From an uncultured beta proteobacterium (GTDB lineage: Bacteria; Pseudomonadota; Gammaproteobacteria; Burkholderiales; Burkholderiaceae_C): a DNA stretch of 14,223 bases. The translations under genes were made by a program, and so were the position numbers. Positions within the stretch are counted from its first letter, which is position 1. Each line of letters starts with the position of its first letter. The notes under the pieces were generated by a model. That model had not been told where the DNA came from, did no database searches, and saw only the letters and a program-made list of their open reading frames with translations. The stretch spans positions 1-14,223 of the forward strand of contig CAISLL010000180.1 in assembly GCA_903886165.1 (NCBI GenBank), read 5' to 3'. Below are positions 13,368 through 14,223 of this stretch, one piece after another.

Positions 13368-13397
13368 GCAAACGAAGTTTGCATAAGTGCGCTTTAC
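13368..13397 (+). other. oriT: oriT of MOBQ (RSF1010/R1162-like) type
   Basis: A perfect inverted repeat, GCAAAC (13368-13373) and GTTTGC (13377-13382), has the loop GAA and is followed at once by TAAGTGCGC (13384-13392). In R1162/RSF1010 the oriT likewise has an inverted repeat with a GAA loop followed by TAAGTGCG and the nick (established knowledge). By analogy the nick would fall after TAAGTGCG, between 13391 and 13392 on the plus strand. The site lies in the 215-base gap between divergent mobA and mobC-like genes, the usual place. Confidence 0.82.
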
Positions 13398-13446
13398 AAG
13401 GTTTCAGCCTTCACCATTTCGCCAGCTTGCTTTTGCTTCAGATTGT

Positions 13447-13468
13447 GATTCTACAAATTTTCATAGAA
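13447..13468. promoter_or_regulatory. Inverted repeat upstream of the mobC-like gene
   Basis: ATTCTA and TAGAAT form perfect 6-bp arms around a 10-base AT-rich loop, within about 55 bases upstream of the mobC-like start. It is followed by a possible -10 TATACA. A candidate operator for a relaxosome protein; tentative. Confidence 0.4.
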
Positions 13469-13500
13469 TGGCGCATATACACTAAAAAACAGGTGAATTC

Positions 13501-13791
13501 ATGACTGACGAAAAAAAATTAACCGCAATCGAAAAGCTTGATGCAAAGATCGAGGCCATGCGCCAAAAGCGGGCGGCGCTTGTCAGCCGGGAGACCAACG
13601 AACAGCGCAAACTTCGCGGGCGAAAATGTGCCATTTTGGGGGCATGGTTGATGGCCAATGACCCTGACGCCGTGGCCAGAATCGTTAGCCAACTGAAGCG
13701 CCCGCAAGACGTGGCGGTGTTTGCCGACTCATTGCCGGTGAAGCCTTCAGACGCTGCGCCGGGTGTGGCACCTGTTGACGCCGTGGTGTAG
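13501..13791 (+). CDS. MobC/TraD-like mobilization accessory protein
   Basis: A 96-residue protein. Residues 8-45 are a basic coiled coil (IEKLDAKIEAMRQKRAAL, then ETNEQRKLRGRKCAILGAWL). The element RK.R.RK..LGAWL resembles the short TraD/MobC accessory proteins encoded beside oriT on mobilizable plasmids, which help the relaxase bind and melt oriT. The C-terminal 30 residues are low-complexity and probably disordered. ATG at 13501 has AGGTG 5 bases upstream. It diverges from mobA with the oriT between them and is followed by a strong hairpin. Family assignment is moderately sure; position strengthens it. Confidence 0.75.
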   Translation: MTDEKKLTAIEKLDAKIEAMRQKRAALVSRETNEQRKLRGRKCAILGAWLMANDPDAVARIVSQLKRPQDVAVFADSLPVKPSDAAPGVAPVDAVV

Positions 13792-13804
13792 TCCTTTGCC
13801 ACTG

Positions 13805-13828
13805 CGCCACCGCAAAATTGCGGTGGCG
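13805..13828 (+). terminator. Strong stem-loop after the mobC-like gene
   Basis: CGCCACCGCAA (13805-13815) and TTGCGGTGGCG (13818-13828) form a perfect 11-bp inverted repeat 14 bases after the stop codon. No T-run follows on either strand, so it is not a standard Rho-independent terminator, but position and stability suggest the end of the transcript or an RNA-stabilising structure. Confidence 0.5.
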
Positions 13829-13852
13829 GTCAAACTGGTGACGGTGCCAGTA

Positions 13853-14223
13853 GATCCAACACTTAAAGGCTTCGCACCTGGTGCGCTGTGCCGCCACAGA
13901 TCATGCCGGGCAATGGCTCACGCCAGGCGGTCGCAGTGCCAGCAGCTCCAACGCTGAAGGGCTTCGCACCTGGTCGAGGTGCCAACAGCTCAGGCCGGGC
14001 AACAGCTCACGGGCGGGCAACAGCTCAGGCCGGGTAACAGCTCAGGCCGGGCAACAGCTCACGGGCGGGCAACAGCTCAGGCCGGGCAACAGCTCACGGG
14101 CGGGCAACAGCTCAGGCCGGGGCAACAGCTCAGGCCGGGCGGTCAAGGAGGTGACGCTGGCCACCAGCTCACGCCGGGCAACGGATCACGGCCGGGCTGG
14201 CAGTGAAGGTGACAGCAGCTCCA
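13853..14223. repeat. GC-rich repeat region, right end, with tandem array at 13984-14140
   Basis: No gene. Nine head-to-tail units run from 13984 to 14140 in two forms: A, AACAGCTCAGGCCGGGC (17 bp), and B, AACAGCTCACGGGCGGGC (18 bp), in the order A B A A B A B A A. The third unit ends in T in place of C, and the eighth has one extra G. The array is flanked by copies of the CTCCAACGCT module shared with the left end. Mixed 17- and 18-bp units break any reading frame, so this is not a repeat protein. There are no unique spacers, so it is not CRISPR. Confidence 0.85.

Noticed and set aside
13286..13384. 33-residue N-terminal extension of MobA
   Set aside because: It would be encoded by the oriT region and precedes the conserved MAIFHL start; the shorter form puts the catalytic Tyr at residue 25 as in RSF1010 MobA.
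13984..14140. CRISPR array
   Set aside because: Units are directly contiguous with no unique spacers, and no cas gene is present.
13979..14206. 75-codon frame rich in Gly, Gln, Arg
   Set aside because: It is a translation of the 17/18-bp array; the mixed unit length shifts the frame, so it is not a real repeat protein.

Overview
The window looks like a small mobilizable plasmid from a GC-rich proteobacterium, most likely a betaproteobacterium of the Burkholderiales. That placement is an inference from base composition and gene style (DUF927 primase, AlpA, HigBA, MobA/MobL) and was not tested by a search. Both ends of the window lie in the same family of GC-rich repeats: bases 14141-14170 are nearly identical to bases 1-31. 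The simplest reading is a complete circle of about 14.2 kb opened inside its repeat region. There is no integrase, transposase, tRNA, rRNA or CRISPR array.

Layout. (1) 1-270 and 13850-14223: non-coding repeats, including a nine-unit tandem array at 13984-14140. (2) 300-720: apparently non-coding, with many copies of TGCCCCCA / TGGGGGCA at 9-11 bp spacing beside an AT-rich patch. (3) 836-6331, minus strand: a module of the kind seen in phage satellites and genomic islands. In transcription order it holds an AlpA-like regulator, a stand-alone RadC/JAB-domain protein, two unknown proteins, a 970-codon PriCT-Toprim-DUF927 primase-helicase, and a helix-turn-helix protein followed by a clear terminator. 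(4) 6448-8362, minus strand: a cassette of tiny unknown genes coupled by 4-base ATGA overlaps, including a DUF3077-like protein and one gene interrupted by an in-frame stop. (5) 8414-9252: a type Ib partition pair, ParA plus a ribbon-helix-helix partner, with candidate operator/centromere repeats on both sides. (6) 9338-10404: a RepL-like replication initiator, a small DUF5710 protein, and 21-bp iterons upstream that mark a likely oriV. (7) 10405-10905: a hairpin-rich non-coding block. (8) 10952-11584, plus strand: a higBA toxin-antitoxin pair with its operator inside the promoter. (9) 11593-13791: the mobilization region. A MOBQ-type MobA/MobL relaxase (minus) and a MobC/TraD-like accessory protein (plus) diverge from an oriT whose structure matches the RSF1010/R1162 type.

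How it works together: RepL and the iterons would start replication, ParA with its partner would segregate copies, HigBA would penalise plasmid loss, and MobA with oriT and the MobC-like protein would allow transfer by a helper conjugation system, since no mating-pair genes are present. The primase-helicase module is extra to this backbone. It may serve a second mode of replication, possibly using the TGCCCCCA repeats; this is a hypothesis.
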